Source of the DNA: Hoeflea prorocentri
Lineage (GTDB): Bacteria > Pseudomonadota > Alphaproteobacteria > Rhizobiales > Rhizobiaceae
NCBI RefSeq assembly: GCF_027944115.1
Contig: NZ_JAPJZI010000001.1
Location: 992,001 to 1,056,000, forward strand
DNA: 64,000 nt
Reading direction: 5' to 3'
Shown: positions 34,732 to 43,603 of the stretch, piece by piece
How the letters are laid out: every line of letters starts with the position of its first letter
How positions within the stretch are numbered: the first letter of the stretch is position 1
Notes under the pieces: generated by a model
What the model was told of the DNA's origin: nothing
What the model saw: the letters and a program-made list of their open reading frames with translations, nothing else
Databases searched by the model: none
Made by a program: the position numbers and the translations under genes

Positions 34732-35289
34732 TTGTCAAAGGGTAGAGAGAAGGCAGGAGTACTTCCCTATCTGATAGGTGGTTTGTCCTTCATTCCCCTT
34801 TTGGGGGTAGTATTTGGAATTATAGCCATAGTCTGGGGCGTCTTCACCAGACACGTAGCTGGACGAAAAGTAGCGATTATCGGGGCATGTGGTATCGCGT
34901 TCACCGTTGTTATCTATTCGGCGCTTTTCTATTTTGGTTTTGTTCAGCGCGGCGGTGTCTACGACAAGCTGAGGTCAGAGGCAGCAAGGGCCCAGCTCAC
35001 ATCGTTGGTCAGCGCGATTGAATTCTACAAATTGGAGAACGGAGCTTATCCAGCTACATTGATTGAATTGGCAGCTTCTCTTCCCGACAATTCGATGGTG
35101 TTTGTTTATGACCCTACTGACATATCGACGGGCGACAACCGAAGACGCTTTTATTACAGGGTATTAGAGAACGGAAAATATCATCTGCGAAGTGTTGGTC
35201 TTGATGGCAAGCTGTTCACTGAAGACGACATACTTCCCGATATCGAACTCAAAAAAGACAGTAGGATAGGAGTTCAACTCCAACCCTAG
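34732..35289 (+). CDS. Membrane-anchored pseudopilin GspG-like C-terminal domain protein
   Basis: 185 residues from a TTG at 34,732 with GGAG nine bases upstream; another TTG at 34,714 is in frame. Two membrane segments (LPYLIGGLSFIPLLGVVFGI and AIIGACGIAFTVVIYSALFY) resemble a DUF4190-type pair. The outer part contains RAQLTSLVSAIEFYKLENGA, YPATLIELA and LDGKLFTEDDI, as in the GspG C-terminal domain. There is no prepilin peptidase site and no secretion operon around it, so a stand-alone role is likely. The gene is richer in A+T and uses codons unlike its neighbours, suggesting transfer. Confidence 0.65.
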   Translation: MSKGREKAGVLPYLIGGLSFIPLLGVVFGIIAIVWGVFTRHVAGRKVAIIGACGIAFTVVIYSALFYFGFVQRGGVYDKLRSEAARAQLTSLVSAIEFYKLENGAYPATLIELAASLPDNSMVFVYDPTDISTGDNRRRFYYRVLENGKYHLRSVGLDGKLFTEDDILPDIELKKDSRIGVQLQP

Positions 35290-35623
35290 CGTGCCCATCT
35301 GTCTTCGCATTGTGCAAGCGTAGCTTCTCGATCGAAAGGTCTAATATTAGGACCGGAATACCCCCACACTCGACGATCGGTTTAGAATGGGCGATGTAGT
35401 GCTGAAATATCGGTGCCGGGCAGGGCAGTGTGCATTCTTCGTTTGCTTGACTGTATCAGCAACGCCCAATTGTCATCTTTCTAGCGATGACTGGATTGTT
35501 TCTCAAACGTGTTTTCATACGCCGAACTGATCATTGCCTGCGACCCGGCACCTCAAAAAAGAGTTGATCGCGGTTAAACTCGTAAGATAGGCTGGAGCCG
35601 GGGAAAATATTGGGGGGCAATAC
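35290..35623. other. Gene-free stretch
   Basis: 334 bases of lower GC than the average. Apart from the probable ribosome site ATTGGGGGGC just before the GTG at 35,624, I see no terminator, promoter or repeat that I can support. Confidence 0.4.
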
Positions 35624-36382
35624 GTGAATTATCTGGGCTATCTGCGCGGGTTACTTGCCGCGATGAGCTTTGCCGTTCCGGCAGCCTACGCAGCGGACTC
35701 CCTGACCGTCACGACACTTGAATGGCCTCCCTATACGTCCGAGAACCTTCCCAAAGGAGGTGCCACCACCGAAGTGGTGCGCCAGGCTTTCGCCGCCGCG
35801 GGGCTTGACGTCAGCGTTGTGACGCTCCCGTGGAAGCGGGCCATTTCAATGGCCAAGGAAGACGCTAAATCCGTTGCATATTTTCCGGGTTATCACTGCC
35901 GTCATGTGGACGGATTTGTTGCCTCCGATCCGATCGGCAACGGGCCGCTGGGGTTTGCGGAGAATGTCAATTCGCCCGTAACCTGGGCGAATGTTGACGA
36001 TATTGGTGAGCAGAAGCTCAAGGTCGGCACGGTTCTTGGCTACGCCAACACGGATGAATTTGACGAGAAGGCCGGAACCGGCTGGATTCGTGCGATCCCG
36101 GCTCCGGACGATGTAACGAACCTGCGCAAGCTCGCCCGCGAGCGGATCGATATCGCCGTTATCGACAAGCTGGTCCTGTCCTATCTTCTGGCGACTGAAG
36201 ACTCGCTGAAGGATCTGAACGAGGTTCTGGTGTTCAACGAACGGCCGCTTGAGGACAAGACGCTTTATCTTTGTTTTAACGACGATGAAGACGGGCGTGC
36301 CATGCGTGACAAATTCAATGAAGGTCTTGCCAAGATAAACGTTGAGGGCGTCGTCGAGAACTATTTCGAAGACGAGTTCTGA
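35624..36382 (+). CDS. Periplasmic solute-binding protein (SBP_bac_3-like), putative sensor input
   Basis: 252 residues from a GTG at 35,624 with GGGGGGC upstream. Signal peptide 1-23 ends AAYAADS. The mature protein has TTLEWPPYTSENLPKGGATT, VVRQAFAAAGLDVSV, LPWKRAISMAKED and the second lobe LKVGTVLGYANTDEFDE, typical of family 3 binding proteins without an ABC transporter. Its TGA overlaps the ATG of the hybrid kinase (TGATG), so the two are translated together. The natural inference is that it binds a small ligand and signals to the kinase's periplasmic domain. Ligand unknown. Confidence 0.85.
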   Translation: MNYLGYLRGLLAAMSFAVPAAYAADSLTVTTLEWPPYTSENLPKGGATTEVVRQAFAAAGLDVSVVTLPWKRAISMAKEDAKSVAYFPGYHCRHVDGFVASDPIGNGPLGFAENVNSPVTWANVDDIGEQKLKVGTVLGYANTDEFDEKAGTGWIRAIPAPDDVTNLRKLARERIDIAVIDKLVLSYLLATEDSLKDLNEVLVFNERPLEDKTLYLCFNDDEDGRAMRDKFNEGLAKINVEGVVENYFEDEF

Positions 36383-39201
36383 TGGTTGATTCGACTGGCG
36401 GATCCACCGAGGACAGATCGGCAAATCCGGAACCTCAAGTGCGCAGCCGGTTTGGACGGTCCGTTCAGACCAAGTTTCTGCTTTACGTGGTGCCGCTCGT
36501 TCTTGTCTCGACGGTTGTTGTTTTCGGCCTTTTTGAATGGAATGCCCGCCGGTCTGCAGAGGAACAATTGCAGGGCAAGCTGGAAAAGCTTGCCGAGATT
36601 CAGAGCGCGGTGGTTGCAGAATCCCTTTGGAACGTAGCTGACGAGCAGATCAAGCTCATTCTGGCCGCCTTGCTGACTGACTCCGATGTCCTGGCAGCTG
36701 CCGTTTATGACGAGCGCGACAGGCTCGTTGCCGAGGCGGGCATGACCGATAAGTTCGATACGACGCGGTTTATCGCACAGGAGGATATTTTTTACGACTC
36801 AGGTGATCAGAAGATCAGAATCGGCTCGTTGCGCATTGCCCTTGCCGAAACCCGGCTGGGGGCGTTGGCGAGCGAACGCCTGGCGCTGGTCGTGCTCCTT
36901 GCGGGTATATTGCTCGTCGCAGTTGTTGCGGCGACCCTGACTGCCAACAGGCGGATCATTGGCCGGCCGCTGGCCCTGATGATGGAGTCCATCAACCAGC
37001 CCCGCTCCGGAGCGCCGCGAAAACCGGTTGATTGGAAGAGCGACGACGAGATCGGGCGGGTGGTGACGGCATTCAATGAAATGCAGGCGCGCCAGAACGC
37101 CTATGAGCAGCAATTGCGCGCCGCCAATGATGAGCTTGAGCGGCGTGTGCAGGAGCGGACCGCCGAACTGGTGGATGCAGAAGCAACGGCCCGCGAGGCA
37201 CGGGGACAGTTGACGGACGCCATCGCCAGTATTTCCGAAGGCTTTGCGATTTATGACGATAAGGACCAGCTGATTGTTGCCAACCAGCGCTACCGGGAAA
37301 TCATGCTTGGCGATGCGGAGGCGGAGTTGCCGGGCGGCACGCCTTATGTGGACCTTTTGAAGCGCGCCGCCGATTCCGGACGTTTTCCAAATGCGAAAGA
37401 AGATCAGGTATTGTGGATCGAGCGCCAGATCGGGCGGCATCGGGCAGCCGGTACCCCATACATTCAGGAACTGACCGGCAAGCAGTGGCAGCAGGTCAGC
37501 AATCGCCGGACTGACCAGGGCGGCACCGTTGCCGTGCATTCCGATATTACGGAAATCAAGCGCATATCCGACGAGCTCAAGAGCGCCAAGGATGCGGCCG
37601 AGGCGGCCAATGAGGCAAAGAGCGCGTTCCTGGCCACCATGAGCCACGAAATCCGCACGCCGCTGAATGGCATTATCGGGATGAGCACATTGCTCAACGG
37701 CACCGATCTTGACGACGAGCAGCGCGACTTCAGCGATACGATCGCAACCGCCGCGGACACATTGCTCACCATCATCAGCGACATTCTCGATTTCTCCAAG
37801 GTCGAGGCCGGTGCGCTTGAGCTTGAACGCACGCCGATGGACCTTGTCGAAACGGTCGAGTCGTCGGTGGAGCTGGTTGCCTCGAAAGCGGCCGAGAAGG
37901 GAATTGAGCTTGCCTGCCGGATCAATCCGGATGTGCCGGCAGCGCTTTTCGGCGATCCGGTTCGCCTTAAGCAGATCCTGATGAACCTTCTCAACAACGC
38001 AGTGAAGTTCACTGAAGTTGGCGAAGTGGTGCTGACGGTCTCCACCATGATGCCCGAGGCGGGGGAAACCCCGGGTGAGACAGCGCTTTTGACATTTGCT
38101 GTCCGTGACACCGGAATCGGCATTCCGGCGGACAGGATGGACCGGCTCTTCAAATCGTTCAGCCAGGTGGATGCCTCGACCACGCGGCGTTATGGCGGTA
38201 CCGGACTTGGCCTCGTCATCACCAAGCGTCTTGTTGAACTGATGGGTGGTGAGATCTCGGTCGAAAGCACGGCAGGCGAGGGCACGACCTTCACCTTCAC
38301 GCTGCCGGGCGAAGTCGCACGACTGCCGGACAGGGCGAGCCGAGAGACGCAGCTTTCAGCCATCCGCGGCAAACGGGTCCTGATTGTTGATGACAACCGA
38401 ACCAATCGTTTGATTCTCAATGAAAAATTCAGGTCCTGGGATTTGGTTCCACGGACTTGCGGCACGCCGGGAGAAGCACTTGAACTGATCAAAAACGGTG
38501 ATCTCTTCGACATCATCATCGTGGACTACAAGATGCCTGAAATGAACGGTTTCGAGTTCACGGCCGCGGTTCGCGATTTCCTCGGGGGCGAGGCGCCGCC
38601 AATGATCCTGTTCAGTTCGGTATCGCCGCTTGAAGATCGTTTCCGCGAGGGTGTGGCGGAGATGAATTATGCTGCATCGCTGACCAAGCCGGCCAAATCA
38701 GGCCAATTGCTGAGTGCGCTGGTCAGAACTCTTGCGCCGGATGTTGTTGCAACGGAGCCGCAAAAGGACGAGACGTCCAATGCCGAGATGGCGGAAGGGC
38801 AGGATCTGAGGATCCTTCTTGTCGATGACAATTCCATAAACCAGAAAGTCGGCCGCAAGATTTTGAAACGGCTCGGTTACGACCCGGTTGTTGTCAGCTC
38901 CGGTGTCGAAGCGATCGAAGCCTGCCAGAGCGACGAGTATCACATCGTCCTGATGGATATCGAGATGCCCGACATGGACGGCATCGCGGCGACCGGCAAG
39001 ATAAGATCGTTATTGCCGGAGGACCGTGTGCCTTACATCGTTGCGCTTACGGCAAACGCCATGAATTCGGAGCGAGAGAATTACCTGAAGTCCGGGATGG
39101 ACGATTATCTGAGCAAGCCGATTGACGTCGATGCTCTGACGGAGAGTTTGGCATCGGCAATGGAACTGAAGGAAAACAGAGCGGCCAGCCACACAGGATA
39201 A
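36382..39201 (+). CDS. Hybrid sensor histidine kinase with two receiver domains
   Basis: 939 residues. Membrane segment ~29-50 (FLLYVVPLVLVSTVVVFGLF), periplasmic part ~50-165, second segment ~167-190 (LALVVLLAGILLVAVVAATL), HAMP (~190-245), coiled coil, PAS-7-like domain (ASISEGFAIYDDKDQLIVAN), HisKA with phospho-His in FLATMSHEIRTPLNGIIGMS, ATPase domain (NLLNNAVKFTE, DTGIGIP, GGTGLGLVI). Two receivers follow: VLIVDDNRTNRLI with acceptor Asp in IIIVDYKMPEMNG, and ILLVDDNSINQKVG with VLMDIEMPDMDG. No DNA-binding output exists. Its neighbours are an upstream binding protein, an HPt protein and a receiver-transporter fusion, forming a complete relay. Confidence 0.93.
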   Translation: MVDSTGGSTEDRSANPEPQVRSRFGRSVQTKFLLYVVPLVLVSTVVVFGLFEWNARRSAEEQLQGKLEKLAEIQSAVVAESLWNVADEQIKLILAALLTDSDVLAAAVYDERDRLVAEAGMTDKFDTTRFIAQEDIFYDSGDQKIRIGSLRIALAETRLGALASERLALVVLLAGILLVAVVAATLTANRRIIGRPLALMMESINQPRSGAPRKPVDWKSDDEIGRVVTAFNEMQARQNAYEQQLRAANDELERRVQERTAELVDAEATAREARGQLTDAIASISEGFAIYDDKDQLIVANQRYREIMLGDAEAELPGGTPYVDLLKRAADSGRFPNAKEDQVLWIERQIGRHRAAGTPYIQELTGKQWQQVSNRRTDQGGTVAVHSDITEIKRISDELKSAKDAAEAANEAKSAFLATMSHEIRTPLNGIIGMSTLLNGTDLDDEQRDFSDTIATAADTLLTIISDILDFSKVEAGALELERTPMDLVETVESSVELVASKAAEKGIELACRINPDVPAALFGDPVRLKQILMNLLNNAVKFTEVGEVVLTVSTMMPEAGETPGETALLTFAVRDTGIGIPADRMDRLFKSFSQVDASTTRRYGGTGLGLVITKRLVELMGGEISVESTAGEGTTFTFTLPGEVARLPDRASRETQLSAIRGKRVLIVDDNRTNRLILNEKFRSWDLVPRTCGTPGEALELIKNGDLFDIIIVDYKMPEMNGFEFTAAVRDFLGGEAPPMILFSSVSPLEDRFREGVAEMNYAASLTKPAKSGQLLSALVRTLAPDVVATEPQKDETSNAEMAEGQDLRILLVDDNSINQKVGRKILKRLGYDPVVVSSGVEAIEACQSDEYHIVLMDIEMPDMDGIAATGKIRSLLPEDRVPYIVALTANAMNSERENYLKSGMDDYLSKPIDVDALTESLASAMELKENRAASHTG

Positions 39202-39226
39202 AGGTCGCCACAGAACGGGGGAAACA

Positions 39227-39577
39227 GTGTCGGACGATGTAATTGACCGCAACGCGCTCAAGCGCTTGCTGGACGTTATCGGCGGAGACCGTGACGACTT
39301 CGAAGAACTCCTCGAAGAGTTCGAGGAATCGACGCCGCAGACCTTGCAGAAGATGACGGAAGCTGCTCAATCAGCTGACCTTGATGCGCTGAGGATTGCG
39401 TCCCATAGCCTGAAATCCAATGGCAGGGATTTTGGCGCTGCTGCATTGGCCGCGGCCTGCGAGGCGCTGGAGCAAGCGTGCCGCGAGGGATCGGTTGACG
39501 ATCCGCAGGCGAGGGTGACGGAGATATCCGAGGAGCTGCAGCGCGCCCGCGCGGCGCTTGCGGGTGTCGAACTCTAA
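39227..39577 (+). CDS. HPt phosphotransfer protein
   Basis: 116 residues from a GTG at 39,227 with GGGGGAAA upstream. The phospho-accepting histidine is in ASHSLKSNGRDFGAAALAAA (residues ~64-83), the HPt consensus HxLKxxxxxxG. An acidic helix DRDDFEELLEEFEEST precedes it. It would carry phosphate between the hybrid kinase receivers and the receiver of the next protein. Its TAA overlaps the next ATG by one base (TAATG). Confidence 0.88.
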   Translation: MSDDVIDRNALKRLLDVIGGDRDDFEELLEEFEESTPQTLQKMTEAAQSADLDALRIASHSLKSNGRDFGAAALAAACEALEQACREGSVDDPQARVTEISEELQRARAALAGVEL

Positions 39578-41124
39578 TGAACGAGGCGCTCTCGACGTCT
39601 GCAGGCAAAGGCGCTCAAACCGCCGATGCTGCGCGGATTCTTGTGGTTGACGACAATAGTCTCAGTCGCAAGAAAATGCGGATGGCCGTCGAGAGCCTGG
39701 GACATTCCGCCGATGTTGCGAAGAACGGCCTGGAAGCGCTTGAAGCCCTGAAATCACAGGCGTTTGATGCTGTTCTGCTTGATATCGTCATGCCCGAGAT
39801 GGATGGCTTTGATGTGCTTGCCGCTATGAAGGCGGATGAGCGGATGCGTGATGTTCCGGTCATCGTGATTTCGGCTCTTGATGATGAGACGGAGAGCGTC
39901 GTCAAGGCCATCGAACTGGGCGCGGAAGACTTCCTGCCGAAGAATTTCGATCCGGTACTCCTGCGCGCGCGCGTCGAGAGTTCCTTGTCGAAGAAACGGT
40001 TCCGCGATCAGGAGCTGGAGTATTTCGGCCGTATCGAGCGTTTGACGGAAGCCGCCGAAGTGCTTGAAAGCGGCAGGTTCAATCCTGAAAGCCTTGAACT
40101 CGATGAACTTGCAAACAAGGATGATCCGCTGGGGCGGCTGGCCGCCGTGTTTCGCGGCATGGCCGGCGAGATCTATGAGCGCGAACTGAAGCTCAAGCGC
40201 GCGATCCACACCTTGCAGGGAGCGTTCCTCGTGATCGCCGTCGGTCTTGTGTGGGGTCTGACACCGGCGCTTTCCCGCATGGCGTCCGGCCTTGGATCGA
40301 ACCCCTTGGGTCTGGCCATCTGGGTCAATGGCATCGCCGCGGTGTTCTGCCTGGGGATTGCCGCCTACCGGGGAAAGCTTCCCAGGCTTAATTGCTCCCA
40401 ATTCATGTTCTTCGTTTACTGGGCGATCATAGCCGGCATCCTGCAGCGCATGACGACCTTTGTCGTCACCGAGCACGTCGAGGCGGCGATGTTGTCTTTG
40501 ATCGTCACGCTTCAGGGTTTCATGGTTTTTGCGTTTGCTGCCGTTACGCGCATGGAGAAGGCGACGCCCCGGCGTCTCGTCGGACTGCTCGTTGGCCTCA
40601 TAGGCGTGTCGCTTGTCCTGCTGACGCGATTTGACATGTCGAACGGCGCTCAAAGTGCGTGGCTGCTCTTTGCCATGCTGCTGCCGTTGCTCTTTGCCGT
40701 CGAAGCCCTGGTGCTTGCCGGAAAGCGCCCCGAACATGTGGATATCTTTGCCTCCGTGGGGCTGATGATGGGGCTGTCGGCCTGCATGCTTGCGCCGTGG
40801 GCCTATTTCAGCGGGGATCTCATGCCGCTGGGTCCACAGATCGGGCAGCTCGAAGTCCTTGTTGTCCTGATGGGCATTGTCGGGGCGGGATCGTTGCTAT
40901 TGGCCTTCCATCTGATCGCCACCGCCGGCGCGGTCTTCTACAGTCAAAGTGCCTACACCATGACGATCGCGGGTGTGGTCTGGGGCATGCTGTTGCTGAA
41001 TGAGGAACTGTCCGCGCTGGCCTGGATCGCCTTTGCAATCATCGCGATCGGGATGTATCTGGTCGAGCCGAAGGCCAGCGATGAAGAGTTGGTCATCAAG
41101 CGGTCTTTCAACGCCCGAGACTAA
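39577..41124 (+). CDS. Receiver domain fused to EamA/DMT-type membrane transporter
   Basis: 515 residues. Residues ~20-140 form a response regulator receiver: ARILVVDDNSLSRKKMRMAV, acceptor Asp in AVLLDIVMPEMDGFDVLAAM, and VIVISALDDE. A helical linker (~140-205, RFRDQELEYFGRIERLTEAA) follows. Residues ~205-500 carry about ten membrane segments in two EamA repeats (AFLVIAVGLVWGLTPALSRM; LLFAMLLPLLFAVEALVLAG; AGVVWGMLLLNEELSALAWI), a drug/metabolite transporter. There is no DNA-binding or enzymatic output. The start overlaps the HPt stop. The order suggests that phosphorylation directly gates or tunes a transporter. Confidence 0.9.
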   Translation: MNEALSTSAGKGAQTADAARILVVDDNSLSRKKMRMAVESLGHSADVAKNGLEALEALKSQAFDAVLLDIVMPEMDGFDVLAAMKADERMRDVPVIVISALDDETESVVKAIELGAEDFLPKNFDPVLLRARVESSLSKKRFRDQELEYFGRIERLTEAAEVLESGRFNPESLELDELANKDDPLGRLAAVFRGMAGEIYERELKLKRAIHTLQGAFLVIAVGLVWGLTPALSRMASGLGSNPLGLAIWVNGIAAVFCLGIAAYRGKLPRLNCSQFMFFVYWAIIAGILQRMTTFVVTEHVEAAMLSLIVTLQGFMVFAFAAVTRMEKATPRRLVGLLVGLIGVSLVLLTRFDMSNGAQSAWLLFAMLLPLLFAVEALVLAGKRPEHVDIFASVGLMMGLSACMLAPWAYFSGDLMPLGPQIGQLEVLVVLMGIVGAGSLLLAFHLIATAGAVFYSQSAYTMTIAGVVWGMLLLNEELSALAWIAFAIIAIGMYLVEPKASDEELVIKRSFNARD

Positions 41125-41243
41125 CGCGCGGCAGGCAGGCCGGCGTTGCCCTGTCATCCGATTGGGGCCTTTAACACGGTTATGTGTTGCTTTGCCCAAA
41201 TCCCGCCAGCTGATTTCAGCCTTGACCGGGCAGCTTATAATAC

Positions 41244-41278
41244 TTTAGGATTTTCTATATAGTATAGGAAAACCTAAA
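41244..41278. promoter_or_regulatory. Inverted repeat operator at the first ArsR gene
   Basis: TTTAGGATTTTCTATA (41,244-41,259) and TATAGGAAAACCTAAA (41,263-41,278) are an imperfect inverted repeat (13 of 16 positions) that overlaps the start codon. Autoregulation by the ArsR protein encoded there is likely. Confidence 0.6.
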
Positions 41279-41613
41279 TGATTCTAAGTCACGATTCGGC
41301 TTTTGCTGCCCTTGCCAACCCGGTTCGCCGCCAGATGCTGGATGAGTTGCTGGGCGGCAGTAAGACGGTCAGGGAGTTGGGCAGCGGCCATGACCTGACG
41401 CCGGGCGCGATCTCTCAGCATCTGAAGGTTCTGGAAGAAGCACAGCTTATCAAGCGTGTGGTAAAGGGCCGAGAGCACCACTGCGAGCTGTCGCCGGCCG
41501 GCCTTGATCCGGCCCTCGAATGGGTCGAGCGGCATCGGGCGTTTTGGAGGCAGAAACTGAGATCCTTCGGCGCCCATATCGACAAGGGTTCCGGCGGAGA
41601 GACCAATGGGTGA
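41278..41613 (+). CDS. ArsR family transcriptional regulator
   Basis: 111 residues of a winged helix repressor: FAALANPVRRQMLDELLGGS, LTPGAISQHLKVLEEAQLIK and VVKGREHHCELSPAGLDPAL. It lacks the metal-binding Cys pairs of ArsR/SmtB metal sensors, as is usual for members coupled to SRPBCC proteins. It overlaps the SRPBCC gene by eight bases and has a palindromic operator over its own start. The inducer is unknown. The second ArsR gene at 43,600 belongs to a similar module on the other strand. Confidence 0.9.
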   Translation: MILSHDSAFAALANPVRRQMLDELLGGSKTVRELGSGHDLTPGAISQHLKVLEEAQLIKRVVKGREHHCELSPAGLDPALEWVERHRAFWRQKLRSFGAHIDKGSGGETNG

Positions 41614-42070
41614 CGTTCCCGAAGACAATTACCGGGTCCATGAAAGCATGTGGTTCAATACCGATCGTGAGACGGCGTTTGCCGGCTGGACGGAACCGGA
41701 GGCCATTGCTTCCTGGTTCGGCCCGCCCGGCTACAAAGCCGAGGTTCTTGAACTGGACCTTGTGACAGGTGGGCGTTGGCGGTTTCGGATGGTTCCGGAG
41801 GCGGGTTGGCCATCGCATCATGCCGGTCGATATGTCGAGATAGTCCGGCCGGGCAGATTGGTGTTCACGTGGGAAAGCGAGGAGGACCTGCATCTGACAA
41901 ATGGGCGCGAGACTCTTGTCACCGTGACATTTGCAGAGGAGGCCGGCGGTGTGCGGATCGATATCATACATGAGCGATTGCCGGATCGATCAGCGAAGGA
42001 GGCGCTTTCCTACGGGTGGCGCAGCGGCATCGAACGTCTCGAGGACTGGCTCAGGAGGCTTGAAACATGA
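41606..42070 (+). CDS. SRPBCC (AHSA1-like) domain protein
   Basis: 154 residues with the helix-grip SRPBCC fold: WFNTDRETAFAGWTEPEAIA, SWFGPPGYKAEVLELDLVTG, GRWRFRM, GRYVEIVRPGRLVFTWESEE. AHSA1-type proteins bind hydrophobic ligands in a deep cavity; no reaction is known. It overlaps both the ArsR gene upstream and the GFA gene downstream, so the three form an operon. Confidence 0.88.
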   Translation: MGDVPEDNYRVHESMWFNTDRETAFAGWTEPEAIASWFGPPGYKAEVLELDLVTGGRWRFRMVPEAGWPSHHAGRYVEIVRPGRLVFTWESEEDLHLTNGRETLVTVTFAEEAGGVRIDIIHERLPDRSAKEALSYGWRSGIERLEDWLRRLET

Positions 42071-42468
42071 CAAGTCACATCACCGGCGGATGCGCCTGCG
42101 GCGCGGTGCGATATGAGGCTGCCAACGATATCGAATTCTCCTTCAACTGCCACTGCCGCAAGTGCCAACATTCGACCGGGACGGGACATTCTTCCGCTTT
42201 TGCCTTGCCCGTGTCGACGGTGCGGGTTCAAGGCGAAATCAGGGAATTCGAGGCTGGGAGCGACGCCGGAGCCGCGACGTTTTCCGGTTTTTGCCCGATA
42301 TGCGGCTCTCCGATGACCAGCCGGACGGAGCGGTTTCCTGAGCGGATATACTTTCATGCCGCGACATTGGATGATCCAACGGTTTTCAGCCCGATGTTCA
42401 CGGTCTTTGAAAATTGTGCGCAACCATGGGACCCGCCTCGAAAAGACCTCGAACCCGCCTCGCATTGA
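42067..42468 (+). CDS. GFA family zinc protein (glutathione-dependent formaldehyde-activating type)
   Basis: 133 residues with the GFA zinc cysteines: TGGCACGAVRYEA, FNCHCRKCQHSTGTGHSS and GFCPICGSPMTSR. Gfa catalyses or speeds formation of S-hydroxymethylglutathione, but most GFA proteins are not proven to do so. In this window a formaldehyde role would fit one-carbon metabolism, yet the gene is in an ArsR/SRPBCC operon, so the link is weak. Confidence 0.88.
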   Translation: MTSHITGGCACGAVRYEAANDIEFSFNCHCRKCQHSTGTGHSSAFALPVSTVRVQGEIREFEAGSDAGAATFSGFCPICGSPMTSRTERFPERIYFHAATLDDPTVFSPMFTVFENCAQPWDPPRKDLEPASH

Positions 42469-42536
42469 ACTCCTCGCGACACGTTCCGCAGGCGACCGGA
42501 ACTCGCATCGGCTTTTCTCCGGCCATCCAGCACGGG

Positions 42537-43148
42537 CTATTCACTCAATGCACGGTTCTGGTCTTCCTTCGTGTTGCGTCTGTAGACACTCATGATTGCG
42601 CCATTTTTACAGGCCTGCGATTTGACAAGCGAAAGCTGCGCCGAAGGGCTGTTTTGCCCGAATAGCCGCTTGCCTGATCCGACTGTCACCGGAAAGGTCC
42701 ATAGGCGGAATTCGTCGATCAAATCATGGGAAAGAAGGGTCTGGATGAGCTCCCAACTTCCGTGAATTTGCAAAAGCGGGCCATCTTCGTTTTTCAATCG
42801 CGAAACGGCATTCGCAATGTCGCCAGAGATCGCGACGGAATTGTTCCACGTCAGATCTTTCAGCGTCGACGTCACCACATATTTTCTGGCTGAATTCATC
42901 ATGCGCGCGGTCGGACTTTCTTCAGCTTCCGGCCAGTGGCCGGCAAAAAGCTCATAGGTTTTGCGGCCGAACAGCATGTCGTAGGGTACGGCCATGGCTT
43001 CCTTTTGCACCTGCTCCATAACATCTTCCCAGTAGGGAGCGGCCCAACCGCCTTTTATAAAGCCGCTGGACCGGTCTTCCTCGGGCATGCTCGGTGCCTG
43101 CATGACGCCATCCAGCGTAACGAAAGTCAAAATCGATAGGTCTCTCAC
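42537..43148 (-). CDS. Dihydrofolate reductase family (RibD C-terminal domain) protein
   Basis: 203 residues from a GTG at 43,148 that overlaps the SRPBCC stop (GTGA), with AAGGAG upstream; the frame is open to 43,223. The RibD-C/DHFR-like fold shows LTFVTLDGVMQAP, PYDMLFGRKTYELFAGHWPE, KYVVTSTLKDLTWNNSVAIS and IHGSWELIQTLLSHDLIDEF. These small oxidoreductases are often linked to ArsR/SRPBCC pairs. They are not shown to act on dihydrofolate. Confidence 0.85.
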   Translation of the reverse strand: MRDLSILTFVTLDGVMQAPSMPEEDRSSGFIKGGWAAPYWEDVMEQVQKEAMAVPYDMLFGRKTYELFAGHWPEAEESPTARMMNSARKYVVTSTLKDLTWNNSVAISGDIANAVSRLKNEDGPLLQIHGSWELIQTLLSHDLIDEFRLWTFPVTVGSGKRLFGQNSPSAQLSLVKSQACKNGAIMSVYRRNTKEDQNRALSE

Positions 43149-43603
43149 CGGTCGGTCTCCTTTTTCAGAAACCCTGCGAGAACGGTGAGGGTGCCCTCCC
43201 ATCCGTTGGCATGGATGGTGCATGCCGTGTCCGACGGGATTCCTTTGTGCGTAATGACAATTTCAGTCACGTCCGCCTTGTCGAGAAACTCGAACGTGAC
43301 TTCCATTGGTATGTTTTCAAGCGGATCCGGCGCTTGCCAGATCCATGTCATGGCAATGAGTTCGGGCGGTTCAATCCGCTGGAACACGCCGGCAACTTCC
43401 GGGTTTCGGCCGTCGGGCATAACGTAGCGGAGCCGAAACTCGCCGTTCGGTGTGAAGTCGAACGTCAGCGCTTCCACTGAAATATCCGTACTGGGCGTGA
43501 ACCATTGTTTAAGGAGCTCCGGCCGCGTGAAGGCCTTAAATATGCGTTCGCGCGGCGCTGCTATGTCACGGCGCACAATCAACGGGATGGGGTAATCCGT
43601 CAC
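43145..43603 (-). CDS. SRPBCC (AHSA1-like) domain protein, second module
   Basis: 152 residues: VRRDIAAPRERIFKAFTRPE, LLKQWFTPSTDISVEALTFD, GEFRLRYVMPDGRN, VTEIVITHKGIPSDTACTIH and the C-terminal helix GWEGTLTVLAGFL. The order ArsR, SRPBCC, DHFR-like on the minus strand mirrors the ArsR, SRPBCC, GFA order nearby. It overlaps its neighbours by four bases on each side. Confidence 0.9.
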   Translation of the reverse strand: MTDYPIPLIVRRDIAAPRERIFKAFTRPELLKQWFTPSTDISVEALTFDFTPNGEFRLRYVMPDGRNPEVAGVFQRIEPPELIAMTWIWQAPDPLENIPMEVTFEFLDKADVTEIVITHKGIPSDTACTIHANGWEGTLTVLAGFLKKETDR

